Of a stretch of 64,000 nt of DNA, positions 18,172 through 26,219 are shown piece after piece. A program made the position numbers and the translations under genes. The notes below the pieces were generated by a model. The model saw only the letters and a program-made list of their open reading frames with translations. It did no database searches and was not told the DNA's origin. Within the stretch, counting starts at the first letter, position 1, and each line of letters starts with the position of its first letter. This stretch comes from Microbacterium sp. T32 (GTDB lineage Bacteria > Actinomycetota > Actinomycetes > Actinomycetales > Microbacteriaceae), in NCBI RefSeq assembly GCF_001619615.1, contig NZ_LQQP01000002.1:124001-188000 (forward strand). The letters are read 5' to 3'.

Positions 18172-18209
18172 CCTCACGGCATCCTCACCGTTCCTATGCC
18201 CTGTCTATG
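18172..18209 (-). promoter_or_regulatory. Composite direct-repeat element, copy 2 (dioxygenase)
   Basis: On the minus strand the 38 bp hold CATA, CATAG 11 bp later, AACGGTGAGG, and a second GTGAGG 11 bp after the first, with offsets identical to the element at 9281-9318. It lies 54 bp upstream of the dioxygenase start, against 55 bp upstream of the permease start for copy 1. The shared geometry suggests that one regulator controls both loci, most simply the response regulator at 9381-10103. Confidence 0.6.
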
Positions 18210-18299
18210 AGAGGTGCGGATGCGCTCACGGCCTTCTCACCGCACCCTCTCCGGTCTACGGTGAGAACGAATCGCTCCTCTCGCACGAAGGATGCCGCC

Positions 18300-18731
18300 G
18301 TGCCTACCTCGCTCGTCGTCTACATCTCGTTCGCCGGCCACGCCCGCGAGGCGATGACCTTCTACCAGTCGGTGTTCGGCGGTGACCTGCAGATCGCCAC
18401 GTTCGCCGACTTCGGAATGCCCGACGCTCCCGCCGACGGAGTCATGCATTCGGAGCTCCGCGCCGAGGGGTTCACGGTCATGGGAGCGGATGCCTTTGGA
18501 GAACCGGCCGAGGGATGGGGGAAGAACCGCGTGCACGCGGCGTTCATGAGCGACGAGATCGATCGCGTCGCCGGGTTCTACGACCGGTTCGTCGAACAGG
18601 GCTCGGAGGTCGTGCAGGCGCTGGAGAAGCAGGTCTGGGGCGACTTCTACGGCGAGCTCATCGACCCGTGGGGCGTCGCCTGGATGTTCAACATCGCCGC
18701 TCCGGACGGCTGGGCGAAGAGCGGGAGCTAG
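18300..18731 (+). CDS. VOC-superfamily protein (PhnB-like)
   Basis: A 143-residue protein with the paired beta-alpha-beta-beta-beta modules of the vicinal oxygen chelate fold: VYISFAGHAREAMTFYQSVFGG at the start and VWGDFYGELIDPWGVAWMFN at the end. This is the PhnB-like subgroup, whose members mostly lack an assigned reaction. GTG 18300 follows GAAGGA. The stop overlaps the panB stop on the other strand by four bases. Divergence from the dioxygenase raises the possibility of joint control, but the genes need not be functionally linked. Confidence 0.85.
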   Translation: MPTSLVVYISFAGHAREAMTFYQSVFGGDLQIATFADFGMPDAPADGVMHSELRAEGFTVMGADAFGEPAEGWGKNRVHAAFMSDEIDRVAGFYDRFVEQGSEVVQALEKQVWGDFYGELIDPWGVAWMFNIAAPDGWAKSGS

Positions 18732-19588
18732 CGGCTTCTGCCCTCGACGTACGCGCGCACGGCCGCGGCGACCTCGGCGGACGTCGGATAGACGTGCTCC
18801 GCCGCCGGGAACGCGCCCTCGCGGACCTCGCGCGCGTACGCCTCGACGGCCTCGACCATCGCGTCGCCGACCGCGGCGTACCGCTTCACGAACACCGGCG
18901 CGCGCCCCTCCGTGATCCCGAGGAGGTCGTGCTGGACGAGCACTTGGCCGTCGGCCGTGCCCGCGCCGATCCCGATCACCGGGATGCGGAGCGCCCGGCG
19001 GATCTCATCCACCACGTCGGCGGGAACGGCTTCGATGACGAGCGCGAACGCGCCGGCATCCTGAACCGCGAGAGCGTCACGCGCGACCCGGATCGCGTCG
19101 TCGGCCGTGCGGCCCTGCGCGCGGAGTCCGCCGAGCGCCGTCGCCGTCTGCGGCGTCAGGCCGACGTGGCCGACGACGGGGATGCCGGCCGCAACGATCG
19201 CCCGCAGTCGCGAGAGCCGCGCGGGATTCGCACCCTCGAGCTTGACCGCGTCGGCGCCGGCCTCCTGGACGAACCGCACCGAGGTCGCGACGGCCTGCTC
19301 ATCGGTCAGCTCGGTGGTGCCGAAGGGGAGGTCGCACACGACGAGGGGCGTCTGCACGGCACGGCGGACGGCCTTGGCCAGCGTCAGCATCTCGTCGAGC
19401 GTCACCGAGGTCGTGTCCGGAAGGCCGAGGACGACCTGCGCGCCGGAGTCTCCGACCAGCACGATGTCGACGCCCGCGCGCTCGGCGACGCGTCCCGAGG
19501 GGAAGTCGTAGGCCGTGACCATGACGATCGGCGTGTCGGCGTTGGCGAGGTCGCGCAGCGAGCGCAGGGTGACTTTCGAACGCGTCAT
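18728..19588 (-). CDS. panB: 3-methyl-2-oxobutanoate hydroxymethyltransferase
   Basis: PanB makes ketopantoate from 2-oxoisovalerate and methylene-THF, the first committed step of pantothenate synthesis. The 286-residue protein shows IVMVTAYDFPSGR, VLVGDSGAQVVLG (metal-binding aspartate), CDLPFGT, AVKLEG and GHVGLTPQ, all family hallmarks. It overlaps panC by four bases and is the last gene of a three-gene operon. Confidence 0.96.
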   Translation of the reverse strand: MTRSKVTLRSLRDLANADTPIVMVTAYDFPSGRVAERAGVDIVLVGDSGAQVVLGLPDTTSVTLDEMLTLAKAVRRAVQTPLVVCDLPFGTTELTDEQAVATSVRFVQEAGADAVKLEGANPARLSRLRAIVAAGIPVVGHVGLTPQTATALGGLRAQGRTADDAIRVARDALAVQDAGAFALVIEAVPADVVDEIRRALRIPVIGIGAGTADGQVLVQHDLLGITEGRAPVFVKRYAAVGDAMVEAVEAYAREVREGAFPAAEHVYPTSAEVAAAVRAYVEGRSR

Positions 19589-20475
19589 GCGTGATCGCTT
19601 CCGTTGGGGCCGAGGGGGATCCGGTCATCGAGACCCGGGACCAGCACCACGTTGTCGATGAGTCGGACCGGACCGACCCGTACCGCCAGCGCGAGGAGCG
19701 CGGGTCGCTCGACCTCCGCGATCGGCGCAAGGCTGTCGGCATCCACGACCTCGACGTACTCGGGGTTCAGGCCGGCGAGCTCGGCGCGCACCGTGTCCGT
19801 GAGGGACCGAGGATCCCGGATGCCACCGGCGAAGGCATCCTGTGCCGCTCGGAGCGACCGCGGAATCGCCGCCGCGACCGCGCGGTCGCGGGGGGAGAGG
19901 CGCGTGTTGCGGCTGGAGCGGGCGAGGCCGTCCGCGTCGCGGGAGGTGGGCAGCGTGACGATCTCGACCGGGATGCCGAGGTCCGCCACCATGCGGCGGA
20001 CGACGACGACCTGCTGGGCATCCTTCGCGCCGAAGTAGGCGCGGTCGGGCTGCACCGCGAGCAGCAGCTTTGCGACGACCGTGGCGACCCCGTCGAAGTG
20101 GGAACGTCCGCGCTCGGCGCCCTCGAGCGTGCCGGTGATCGCCCCGCCCACCGACACCATGGTGGCGAAGCCGGCCGGGTACATCTCGGCGACGGAGGGC
20201 GCGAAGACCACGTCGACGCCCGCCTCCGCGGCGAGGGCGACGTCCGCCGCTTCGGTGCGCGGGTAGGCGTCGAGGTCGGCGGCTTCGCCGAACTGCGTCG
20301 GGTTCACGAAGATCGAGAGGACCACGGTGCCGTTGTCGTCGCGCGCGGCGCGCAGGAGCGAGAGGTGTCCCTCGTGGAGCGCGCCCATCGTGGGGACGAA
20401 CCCCACGCCGTCCGCTCGGTGCGGGGCGAGCGCCGCGCGCAGTTCGGCGACGGTGCGGGCGATCCGCGGGCTCAC
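19585..20475 (-). CDS. panC: Pantothenate synthetase
   Basis: PanC condenses pantoate with beta-alanine using ATP. The 296-residue protein has the nucleotidyltransferase motifs FVPTMGALHEGHLSL (HxGH), SIFVNPTQF, RAYFGAKDAQQ and LARSSRNTRLS. The GTG start at 20475 overlaps the upstream stop (GTGA) and its stop overlaps panB, so all three genes are translationally coupled. No panD or classical panE lies in the operon. Confidence 0.96.
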   Translation of the reverse strand: MSPRIARTVAELRAALAPHRADGVGFVPTMGALHEGHLSLLRAARDDNGTVVLSIFVNPTQFGEAADLDAYPRTEAADVALAAEAGVDVVFAPSVAEMYPAGFATMVSVGGAITGTLEGAERGRSHFDGVATVVAKLLLAVQPDRAYFGAKDAQQVVVVRRMVADLGIPVEIVTLPTSRDADGLARSSRNTRLSPRDRAVAAAIPRSLRAAQDAFAGGIRDPRSLTDTVRAELAGLNPEYVEVVDADSLAPIAEVERPALLALAVRVGPVRLIDNVVLVPGLDDRIPLGPNGSDHA

Positions 20476-21233
20476 GGGGCGGCCGTCGTTCCGGCGCGCT
20501 GCGTCGCGGCCAGGTCGCGCGTCGCGTCCACGAGTGCGTCGAAGAGCGCGAGGCGGTCGGGGAGTCGCTCCGCGATCGCGGCGCGCTGGCGGGCGACGGT
20601 GACGTCGTCGCCGCGCGAGACCGGTCCGGTGAGGGCGGATGCCGCCCCGCGGTCGGCCCAGTTCTCGACCGCGGCGCGCACGAGCGGAACCAGAGCGTCC
20701 CGGTCGACTCCCGCGGTCGCGGCGAGGTCTTCGGCCATGCCCTCGAGCGTGACCAGGAAGTTCGCGGCGATCGAGGCAGCCGCGTGGTACGCCGCGCGAT
20801 CCTCGTCGCGTACCGTGACACCCGTCATCCTGAGCACGTCCGCGAGCGCTTCTGCGGTGGCGTGCGCCCGCGGCGTCGTACCGGCGAGGGCGGCGGTCAC
20901 CCCCGCGAAGGTCGCTCCGGCGCCCGTGACGGTCATGAGCGGATGGATGCCGAATGCCTCGTGCGGCGCGAGCACGGAAAGGTCGAGCGCGCCCGACAGG
21001 TGTCCGACGAGTCGGCCGGGCGCGACGGCCCGTGCCGCGTCGGCGATCGCGGCATCCGGCACGGCCAGGAGAACGATTCCGGCATCCGCCCCGTTCTCGC
21101 CGCGGCCCGCGGGGCCGACCACGGGCACGCCCGCGTCCGACAGGGCGATCGCGAGCGCGCGGCCCATGCGACCGTCGCCGACGACGAGCACCGGCGCGTC
21201 GTGACGCAGGGCGGAGAGCGAGGAGGTCTTCAT
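20472..21233 (-). CDS. Rossmann/DUF2520 oxidoreductase, candidate ketopantoate reductase of the pan operon
   Basis: A 253-residue protein with an N-terminal NAD(P)-binding fold (LVVGDGRMGRALA near 15-27) and the helical DUF2520 C-terminus (HPLMTV, DEDRAAYHAAASIAANFLVTL). It heads the panC-panB operon. DUF2520 proteins are often found beside pan genes and are suspected, or in some bacteria shown, to replace PanE as ketopantoate reductase. The ketopantoate-to-pantoate step is otherwise missing here, which supports that role by inference. No Shine-Dalgarno is obvious at the ATG. Confidence 0.85.
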   Translation of the reverse strand: MKTSSLSALRHDAPVLVVGDGRMGRALAIALSDAGVPVVGPAGRGENGADAGIVLLAVPDAAIADAARAVAPGRLVGHLSGALDLSVLAPHEAFGIHPLMTVTGAGATFAGVTAALAGTTPRAHATAEALADVLRMTGVTVRDEDRAAYHAAASIAANFLVTLEGMAEDLAATAGVDRDALVPLVRAAVENWADRGAASALTGPVSRGDDVTVARQRAAIAERLPDRLALFDALVDATRDLAATQRAGTTAAP

Positions 21234-21504
21234 AGTGTGTGGGCGGGGCCCGCACGGGCGGCTGCGCCGGATTCCAGGGTATCGCGGCGGGGTGAGGGGA
21301 GGCTGCCGTGCGCGGAGCGGACCGCGACATCGAGGGCTGACCGTTCGCTGACCTGTTGGGGAGAGGAGCAGCCTCTAGGAAATCAGGAGGGGTGGGGCCG
21401 GATAGGGTGTGGGCACCGAGTTCGCGCCGTTGCAGCCCCTGGGGTGTTCGGGCAGGTTGGAGAGCGAGGGTGGCCGGACATTATCGAGCTCATGGGCGGA
21501 ACCG

Positions 21505-22023
21505 TTGAGTAACTTGGCTGGCTTTGTCTTCTGTCTGGCAGGAGCATCTCTGCTGGTCTTGGCGGCGGCGATATACGCGGCTCGTGTATTCCTGGACTCC
21601 GAGACGATCGGTCAATTTCGTGAGATCCAGGGTGTGCCGTTTGCGAGCAAGCTCGACCTCGACAGGACTCCCGACGGCAAGAGATTCCTCATCGTGGCGT
21701 TGGGTGTTCTGGCAATGTCGGCGATCTTCTTCGTCCAGGCCGTCTTGGCATTTCTCGGCCTGTACGGAGGGGGGAGGGGAGCGGCGTCGATCGCGACGGC
21801 GGCAGCGACGCTCGGCTTCGTCCTGGGCGCGGTCGACTCCCTGCTCGCGTGGCTTTGCTTCCGCTTCACGCATCGCCTCTCGCTTCCGCCCACGTTCTTC
21901 ACCTTCTCGCGCGAGCCGGTGCCGATCACGACACCGTCGGATGCCAAGGTCTTCTCGATCGCTTCTGGTGCGGGCGGGCTCATCTGCTTCGCTGTTGGCG
22001 TTGGTCTGGTACTGCGCTTCTGA
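21505..22023 (+). CDS. Four-helix membrane protein, unrecognised
   Basis: The frame is open from GTG 21409, but a TAGGGT -10-like box at 21403-21408 abuts that GTG, so transcription would begin inside it. TTG 21505, directly before the first hydrophobic helix, is therefore preferred, giving about 172 residues. There are four predicted helices separated by a loop with DLDRTPDGKRF and a short basic loop. Base composition and codon use are less GC-biased than in flanking genes (more TTG, TTT, CTT). I recognise no family. It is followed 54 bp later by another unknown gene, and both sit beside tRNA-Lys. Confidence 0.55.
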   Translation: MSNLAGFVFCLAGASLLVLAAAIYAARVFLDSETIGQFREIQGVPFASKLDLDRTPDGKRFLIVALGVLAMSAIFFVQAVLAFLGLYGGGRGAASIATAAATLGFVLGAVDSLLAWLCFRFTHRLSLPPTFFTFSREPVPITTPSDAKVFSIASGAGGLICFAVGVGLVLRF

Positions 22024-22077
22024 GAGCTGCGACGGCAAGATCATGAGCGTTACCAGCGTCCATCTGAAGCGAGTGCC

Positions 22078-22551
22078 ATGACAAGCCCTAACCCCACGTT
22101 CGTCTATGAGGTTAACGGTGCCTCGTTTGCCAACCTCCCCAACAGTCCGCGGTCCTACGAGGACAACCTGCGCCGCATGCTCTCTCTGGTCGGGGAACCG
22201 GGTCGTTCGACGTTCGCTCTTTCGAAGCTGACCGACGGTCAAAGCGTGTGGGACGTGACGCGTGAAAGCCTGCCGAGCGTGTTCCTGCAGGCAGCCGGAA
22301 GCGCGGAGGCGATGACCGTCGAGTGGCGACGCGTGGATGAGGACGGCGTGGAACGCCTTTATGTCGTCGGGCGCGGCGGCCGCCGCAAGAGAAAGCCGGC
22401 GGTGGCAATCGAGTTCTTCGGGGGGACGGGCCGCGCCGTCGTGTTCCCGGACGAGGTGTTCAGGGCGGACGAGGCGGGCGAGGTCTTCGTCCACTATTTC
22501 CACACGCTCACCGTCCCAGACCGCTATGTCCTTCGGACGTCGGCTGGGTAG
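22078..22551 (+). CDS. Unrecognised 157-residue soluble protein
   Basis: ATG 22078 follows GAAGCGAG. The protein begins MTSPNPTFVYEVNG, has no signal or membrane segment, and shows an alpha/beta mix with a basic patch GRGGRRKRK near residue 100 and an aromatic end VFVHYFHTLTVPDRYVL. It shares the lower-GC composition of its upstream neighbour. No family is recognised. Together they form a two-gene unit (one membrane, one soluble protein) next to a tRNA gene, a position often occupied by acquired DNA; an effector/immunity or toxin/antitoxin pair is possible but unsupported. Confidence 0.6.
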   Translation: MTSPNPTFVYEVNGASFANLPNSPRSYEDNLRRMLSLVGEPGRSTFALSKLTDGQSVWDVTRESLPSVFLQAAGSAEAMTVEWRRVDEDGVERLYVVGRGGRRKRKPAVAIEFFGGTGRAVVFPDEVFRADEAGEVFVHYFHTLTVPDRYVLRTSAG

Positions 22552-22602
22552 CGGCCTGAAGGCCGCGGGAACGCCAGTGATCTCGACGAGGTTTCCGTGT
22601 CG

Positions 22603-22675
22603 TGGGCCCCGAGGGGCTCGAACCCTCGACCCGCGGATTAAAAGTCCGATGCTCTACCGACTGAGCTAGAGGCCC
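22603..22675 (-). tRNA. tRNA-Lys (anticodon TTT)
   Basis: Read on the minus strand, acceptor GGGCCTC pairs with GGGGCCC (one T-G wobble). The anticodon arm ends in loop CTTTTAA with anticodon TTT, and the T arm is GAGGG-TTCGAGC-CCCTC. CCA is not encoded; the next bases after the discriminator A read CG. Confidence 0.95.
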
Positions 22676-22797
22676 GTGGCATCCACCCTACCGGCGGTCG
22701 CGGGGTGTCCGCGCCCGCGCGTGGCCCCGGGTCCACGTCTGTCGCCCCGGGGCCACCAACGGCCGCGTGGAACAGCCGCGCCTGAACGCACAAAAGA

Positions 22798-22836
22798 GCG
22801 AGCGCCGGACCCCCTCGCCTGGGGTCCGGCGCTCGC
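22798..22836 (-). terminator. Terminator of the fasciclin gene
   Basis: A perfect 16-bp GC-rich stem (22798-22813 with 22821-22836) and a 7-nt loop, followed on the minus strand by TCTTTTG. It lies 43 bp past the fasciclin stop and is a good intrinsic terminator. Confidence 0.85.
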
Positions 22837-22878
22837 CGTCAGGTCCGATCCGTCAGTGATCGGTCCGGACATGTGAGA

Positions 22879-23550
22879 TCACATGGCCGGGGGCATCAGC
22901 ACCGAGTCGATGAGGTACACGGTCGCGTTGGCGGTCTGAACGCCACCGCAGATGACGTTGGCGTCGTTGACCTTGATCGAGTCGCCCGAGCCGGAGACGG
23001 TGACGTCCTGGCCCTCGACCGTGGCGTGCGTGCCGTCGATCTCGTCGGGGGTGATCTGGCCGGGGACCACGTGGTACGTGAGGATCTTGGTCAGCGTGGC
23101 CGAGTCGGTCTTCAGCGAGTCGATGACGGCGGGGTCGATCTTGCCGAAGGCGTCGTCGACCGGAGCGAAGACCGTGAACTCGCCGCCGTTGAGCGTGTCG
23201 ACGAGGTTGACGTCGGGGTTCAGCTGGCCGCTGACCGCAGCGGTCAGGGTCTTGAGCAGCGGGTTGTTCGACGCGGCGACGGCCACGGGGTCGGCGGCCA
23301 TGCCCTCGACCGAACCGGCGCCCGACGGGACGGCGGCGGCGTAGTCGGCGCAACCGGGGCCCACGAGGTTGGCGGCCGGGTCCATCGTGTTCGACGAGGC
23401 CGAGGGGGACGCGGCCATCGAGGGAGCAGCCGAGGACTCCTCGGTGGTGCCGCCGGCGGTGGTGGAGCCACCCGAACATGCGGTGAGAGCGAAGGCCGAA
23501 CCCAGCACGAGGGCGAGACCGGCGACGACAGGCTTCTTGTTCTTCAGCAT
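22879..23550 (-). CDS. Fasciclin-domain lipoprotein (MPT83/MPT70-like)
   Basis: A 223-residue exported protein. The lipobox LTAC gives lipidated Cys25, a Ser/Thr/Ala-rich linker follows, and one FAS1 domain spans about residues 85-222, with [14 protein letters not shown] and [14 protein letters not shown] precedes the ATG at 23550. In mycobacteria the fasciclin lipoproteins MPT70/MPT83 are the main targets of SigK, and here sigK-rskA lies divergently upstream, so the same control is likely. Proposed roles are adhesion or cell-surface organisation; no enzyme activity is expected. Confidence 0.92.
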   Translation of the reverse strand: MLKNKKPVVAGLALVLGSAFALTACSGGSTTAGGTTEESSAAPSMAASPSASSNTMDPAANLVGPGCADYAAAVPSGAGSVEGMAADPVAVAASNNPLLKTLTAAVSGQLNPDVNLVDTLNGGEFTVFAPVDDAFGKIDPAVIDSLKTDSATLTKILTYHVVPGQITPDEIDGTHATVEGQDVTVSGSGDSIKVNDANVICGGVQTANATVYLIDSVLMPPAM

Positions 23551-23724
23551 GACATTCCTCCGAAATCGTTCGGACCGCGGCTGCGACCCGTAAGGACACC
23601 CCGGTGCGGGGGGCGGTTCGCCGTGTTGCGGCGTACACAGGGTCTTCGGGACCCCCTCGCGTTCGGATTGCGGATTTTTGCGAATCGGTGCCCGCCAGCC
23701 GGGAAAAGACCAGTTCAGAGGGCC

Positions 23725-23748
23725 GAAAATATTCTTGAGAATGTTTTC
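23725..23748. promoter_or_regulatory. 24-bp AT-rich palindrome between fasciclin and sigK
   Basis: The left half GAAAAnATTCT is mirrored by AGAATnTTTTC around a 2-bp centre; only the two n positions and the centre break symmetry. Such an AT-rich dyad is exceptional in this GC-rich intergenic region of about 320 bp (23551-23872) and looks like an operator. Its regulator is not known. Confidence 0.5.
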
Positions 23749-23872
23749 CTGGATGCCATCGACCCGACGTCCCGGCCATCGACCGACGATCAGGATCACG
23801 TTTCCGTAGCGCTCTTGCGCCACGCGCGCACGGGGGAGGGAAGTCCCGGGGCGGTACGGCATGCTGGGATTC

Positions 23873-24463
23873 ATGGTGATCGACGGTTTCTCTCTCCCCG
23901 AGGACGGGGCGGACCACGTCGACCACGTCGGAGAATTGCTGCAGAAAATCGCCGCCGGCGATCGGAACGCCTTCGCCGAGCTGTACGACACCCTGTCGGC
24001 TCGCGCGTTCGGTCTCATCCTGCGGGTGCTCGTCGACCGGTCGCAGAGCGAGGAAGTGCTGCAGGAGGTCTTCCTGGAGATCTGGCAATCCGCCGCGCGC
24101 TTCACTCCGAACAAAGGTCAGGGAAGGTCGTGGGTCCTCACGATCGCACACCGACGAGCGGTGGACCGCGTGCGGTCATCGCAGTCGAGCGTCGATCGTG
24201 ACGTGCGCGCGGGCTTCCGGAATATCGACGTCGCGTACGACGATGTCTCAGAGAACGTAGAACTCAAGATCGAAGGGCGGCGCGTCGTGGACGCACTCGC
24301 GACGTTGCCCGACGCGCAGAAAGAAGCGCTCTCGCTGGCCTACTTCGGTGGGTACAGCCAAAGTGAAATCGCTACGCTCGTCGGAGCGCCGCTCGGTACG
24401 GTCAAGACCAGGATGCGCGACGGCCTGTCGCGCTTGAGAACGGAGATGGGGGTGGACAAGTGA
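23873..24463 (+). CDS. sigK: ECF sigma factor SigK
   Basis: A 196-residue ECF sigma factor with region 2 ([32 protein letters not shown]) and region 4 ([20 protein letters not shown] followed by [14 protein letters not shown]). Its stop overlaps the anti-sigma gene (GTGA), the usual SigK-RskA arrangement. The start is uncertain: ATG 23873 is preferred, 7 nt after a CATGCT box; ATG 23861 and GTG 23876 are alternatives. The divergent fasciclin gene is the expected target. Confidence 0.9.
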   Translation: MVIDGFSLPEDGADHVDHVGELLQKIAAGDRNAFAELYDTLSARAFGLILRVLVDRSQSEEVLQEVFLEIWQSAARFTPNKGQGRSWVLTIAHRRAVDRVRSSQSSVDRDVRAGFRNIDVAYDDVSENVELKIEGRRVVDALATLPDAQKEALSLAYFGGYSQSEIATLVGAPLGTVKTRMRDGLSRLRTEMGVDK

Positions 24464-25260
24464 ACGAGAGGGATTTCGCCGACCTCGCTGCCGGTCACGC
24501 GCTGAATGCGCTTTCCGATGCAGACGAACGCGCATACCAGGAGGCTCTGGCGGGCAATCCGCACTGGTCCTCCCACGTCCAGGATGCCGCTGACGCCGTC
24601 GCCGCGATCAGCGACACGATCGCGCCCGTCGAGCCGCCGGCATCCATCCGAGCCTCCCTGCTGGCGCGCATCACCGACCTCCCGCAGATCCCCGTCGAGC
24701 CGCAGCAGAACTCAGGCGACACGGAGGATTACGCGGCCGCCGGCCCCGCCCCGGTCGAGGTCGTGAGCGACGCGAAGCCCGCGGTCGTCGCCGGGTCCGG
24801 CTGGGGCCTCCGTCGCTGGTTCACCCTCGCCGCGTCCCTCGTGGCCGTGCTCGTGCTCGGCTTCGGTGCCGTGACGATCAGTCAGCAGCTCACTCGGCCG
24901 GCATCCGTCGTCGCTCTCGAGCAGATCACGTCCGCTCCCGACGCGCAGTCGGCCTCCACGACCATGCCCGACGGCGGCGTCGTGACGGCGCACTGGTCGG
25001 CATCCACGGGTCAGAGCGTGCTCGTGACCGATGGCATGCCCGCCCTCCCGACGGACCGGACCTACGAGCTCTGGTTCGTCCGTGACGACACGCCCATCGC
25101 GGCAGGGATCTTCTCGACGGATGCCACGGGCAAGGCGACCGCTGTGCTGCAGGGGCAGTTCCACTCCGGTGACGTGATCGCCGTGACGGTGGAACCCGCT
25201 GGCGGGTCGCCGGACGGCACCCCCAGCTCGGCTCCCGTCGTCGCGGTGGCCACCGCCTGA
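24460..25260 (+). CDS. rskA: Anti-sigma-K factor RskA
   Basis: A 266-residue membrane anti-sigma factor. The cytoplasmic N-terminus DFADLAAGHALNALSDADERAYQEAL is the standard sigma-binding domain. One transmembrane helix lies at about 118-140 (FTLAASLVAVLVLGFGAV). The extracytoplasmic RskA domain contains YELWFVRDDTPIAAGIF. Release of SigK is expected through regulated proteolysis. The GTG start overlaps the sigK stop. Confidence 0.92.
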   Translation: MNERDFADLAAGHALNALSDADERAYQEALAGNPHWSSHVQDAADAVAAISDTIAPVEPPASIRASLLARITDLPQIPVEPQQNSGDTEDYAAAGPAPVEVVSDAKPAVVAGSGWGLRRWFTLAASLVAVLVLGFGAVTISQQLTRPASVVALEQITSAPDAQSASTTMPDGGVVTAHWSASTGQSVLVTDGMPALPTDRTYELWFVRDDTPIAAGIFSTDATGKATAVLQGQFHSGDVIAVTVEPAGGSPDGTPSSAPVVAVATA

Positions 25261-25311
25261 ACGGTCGTCGCTCCGGCCCGGCCCGAGCGGGACACGCTCT
25301 AGCCTGGAACG

Positions 25312-25950
25312 ATGAGCGATTCCCCTCGCGATTTCCACAAGCCCATCCGGCGCCCCGCTGAGCTGTTCGACCGACTGTTCGCCGCCGAGGACCCCGCCGA
25401 GGTGTCGCGCGTCGCGCACAGCACCGCCCACGCCCTCCTGTCACGCGTCCGTGCCGACCCGTCCGTCGACGTCGTCGAGCGTCTCGTGGCGTTCACCGAC
25501 GACCACGGCATCGACGACATCGCCGAGCTGTGGTCCCGTTCCCCCGCCCGGTCGCTCCCGGGCGCGCTGTGGCGGTTGTACCTGCTGCAGCTCATGATCC
25601 ACGACGACGCCGCGACCGCCGCGCTGCTGTTCGAGCGCGGGCGCGCCGAGATGGCGACCGTCGACCCGGTGGTCGTCGGCGCCCCGGCTCCCGCGGGTCC
25701 TGAGGAGCTGGTGCAGCTCATCGACACGATCCTGCGCGGCCTGTTCGAGGGCGATTTCGCCGTCGCGCTGGAGCGGGCGGCGGCCTTCTGCCGCATCCAG
25801 GCGTCTGGTGCGACGCACCTCGCCGACGACTACGAGAACACCGAGTCGGAGCGCGCCACGGCGCTCACCACGCGCGCGCTGCGCCTCTCGACCTACGCCG
25901 ACGACCTCGCGGCCGCGGCCGCGCTGTGGCGCCGCGATGCGCTGACCTGA
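25312..25950 (+). CDS. Conserved actinobacterial protein of unknown function
   Basis: A 212-residue soluble, mostly helical protein beginning MSDSPRDFHKPIRRPAELFD. A TAGCCT -10 box at 25300-25305 lies six bases before the ATG with no Shine-Dalgarno, so the transcript is probably leaderless. The alternation of helices (LFDRLF, VERLVAFTDDHGIDDIAELW, ALWRLYLLQLMIHDD) recalls an alpha-alpha repeat scaffold. I have seen similar proteins annotated as RNA polymerase subunits, but nothing in the sequence supports that. No function assigned. Confidence 0.75.
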   Translation: MSDSPRDFHKPIRRPAELFDRLFAAEDPAEVSRVAHSTAHALLSRVRADPSVDVVERLVAFTDDHGIDDIAELWSRSPARSLPGALWRLYLLQLMIHDDAATAALLFERGRAEMATVDPVVVGAPAPAGPEELVQLIDTILRGLFEGDFAVALERAAAFCRIQASGATHLADDYENTESERATALTTRALRLSTYADDLAAAAALWRRDALT

Positions 25951-25957
25951 TCCGAGG

Positions 25958-26013
25958 CGAGTGTCCACGACACGCCGCGCCGGGAGTGCCCAGCGGCGTG
26001 TCGTGGACACTCG
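25958..26013. repeat. Long perfect inverted repeat (REP-like) in intergenic DNA
   Basis: Arms of 21 bp (25958-25978 and 25993-26013), with core GTGTCCACGACACGCCGC, pair perfectly around a 14-nt loop. No T-run follows either arm, so it is not a typical intrinsic terminator. The inner GTGTCCACGACAC is itself near-palindromic. It starts 8 bp after the preceding stop; the rest of the gap to 26219 holds GC-rich sequence and the pabC promoter. Confidence 0.7.
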
Positions 26014-26219
26014 GCGATGGATGCCGCGCCGCCGGGGCAGAAAAGTGCCGGGCCGCAGAACGCCTCTCGGCGCAAGGCCGCTCGCAGCGGCAGAAGATGG
26101 AGCCCGGGGTTACTGCGGCCCGGCTATGAAAGTGTAACAAGCGCGGCGCCGAGGCATTCCCTCGCGCGGGGTGGTTGACGCGAACCGGGCGTGTCGGTAC
26201 GGGGGCATAGGGTCGATGC

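Noticed and set aside
21409-21504. GTG 21409 as start of the four-helix membrane protein
   Set aside because: A TAGGGT -10-like box abuts this GTG, so the transcript would start inside it; the first helix begins just after TTG 21505.
22603-22675. tRNA-Lys as an integration site for the neighbouring two-gene unit
   Set aside because: I could find no direct repeat of the tRNA 3' end across the unit and no integrase, so an att site is not claimed.
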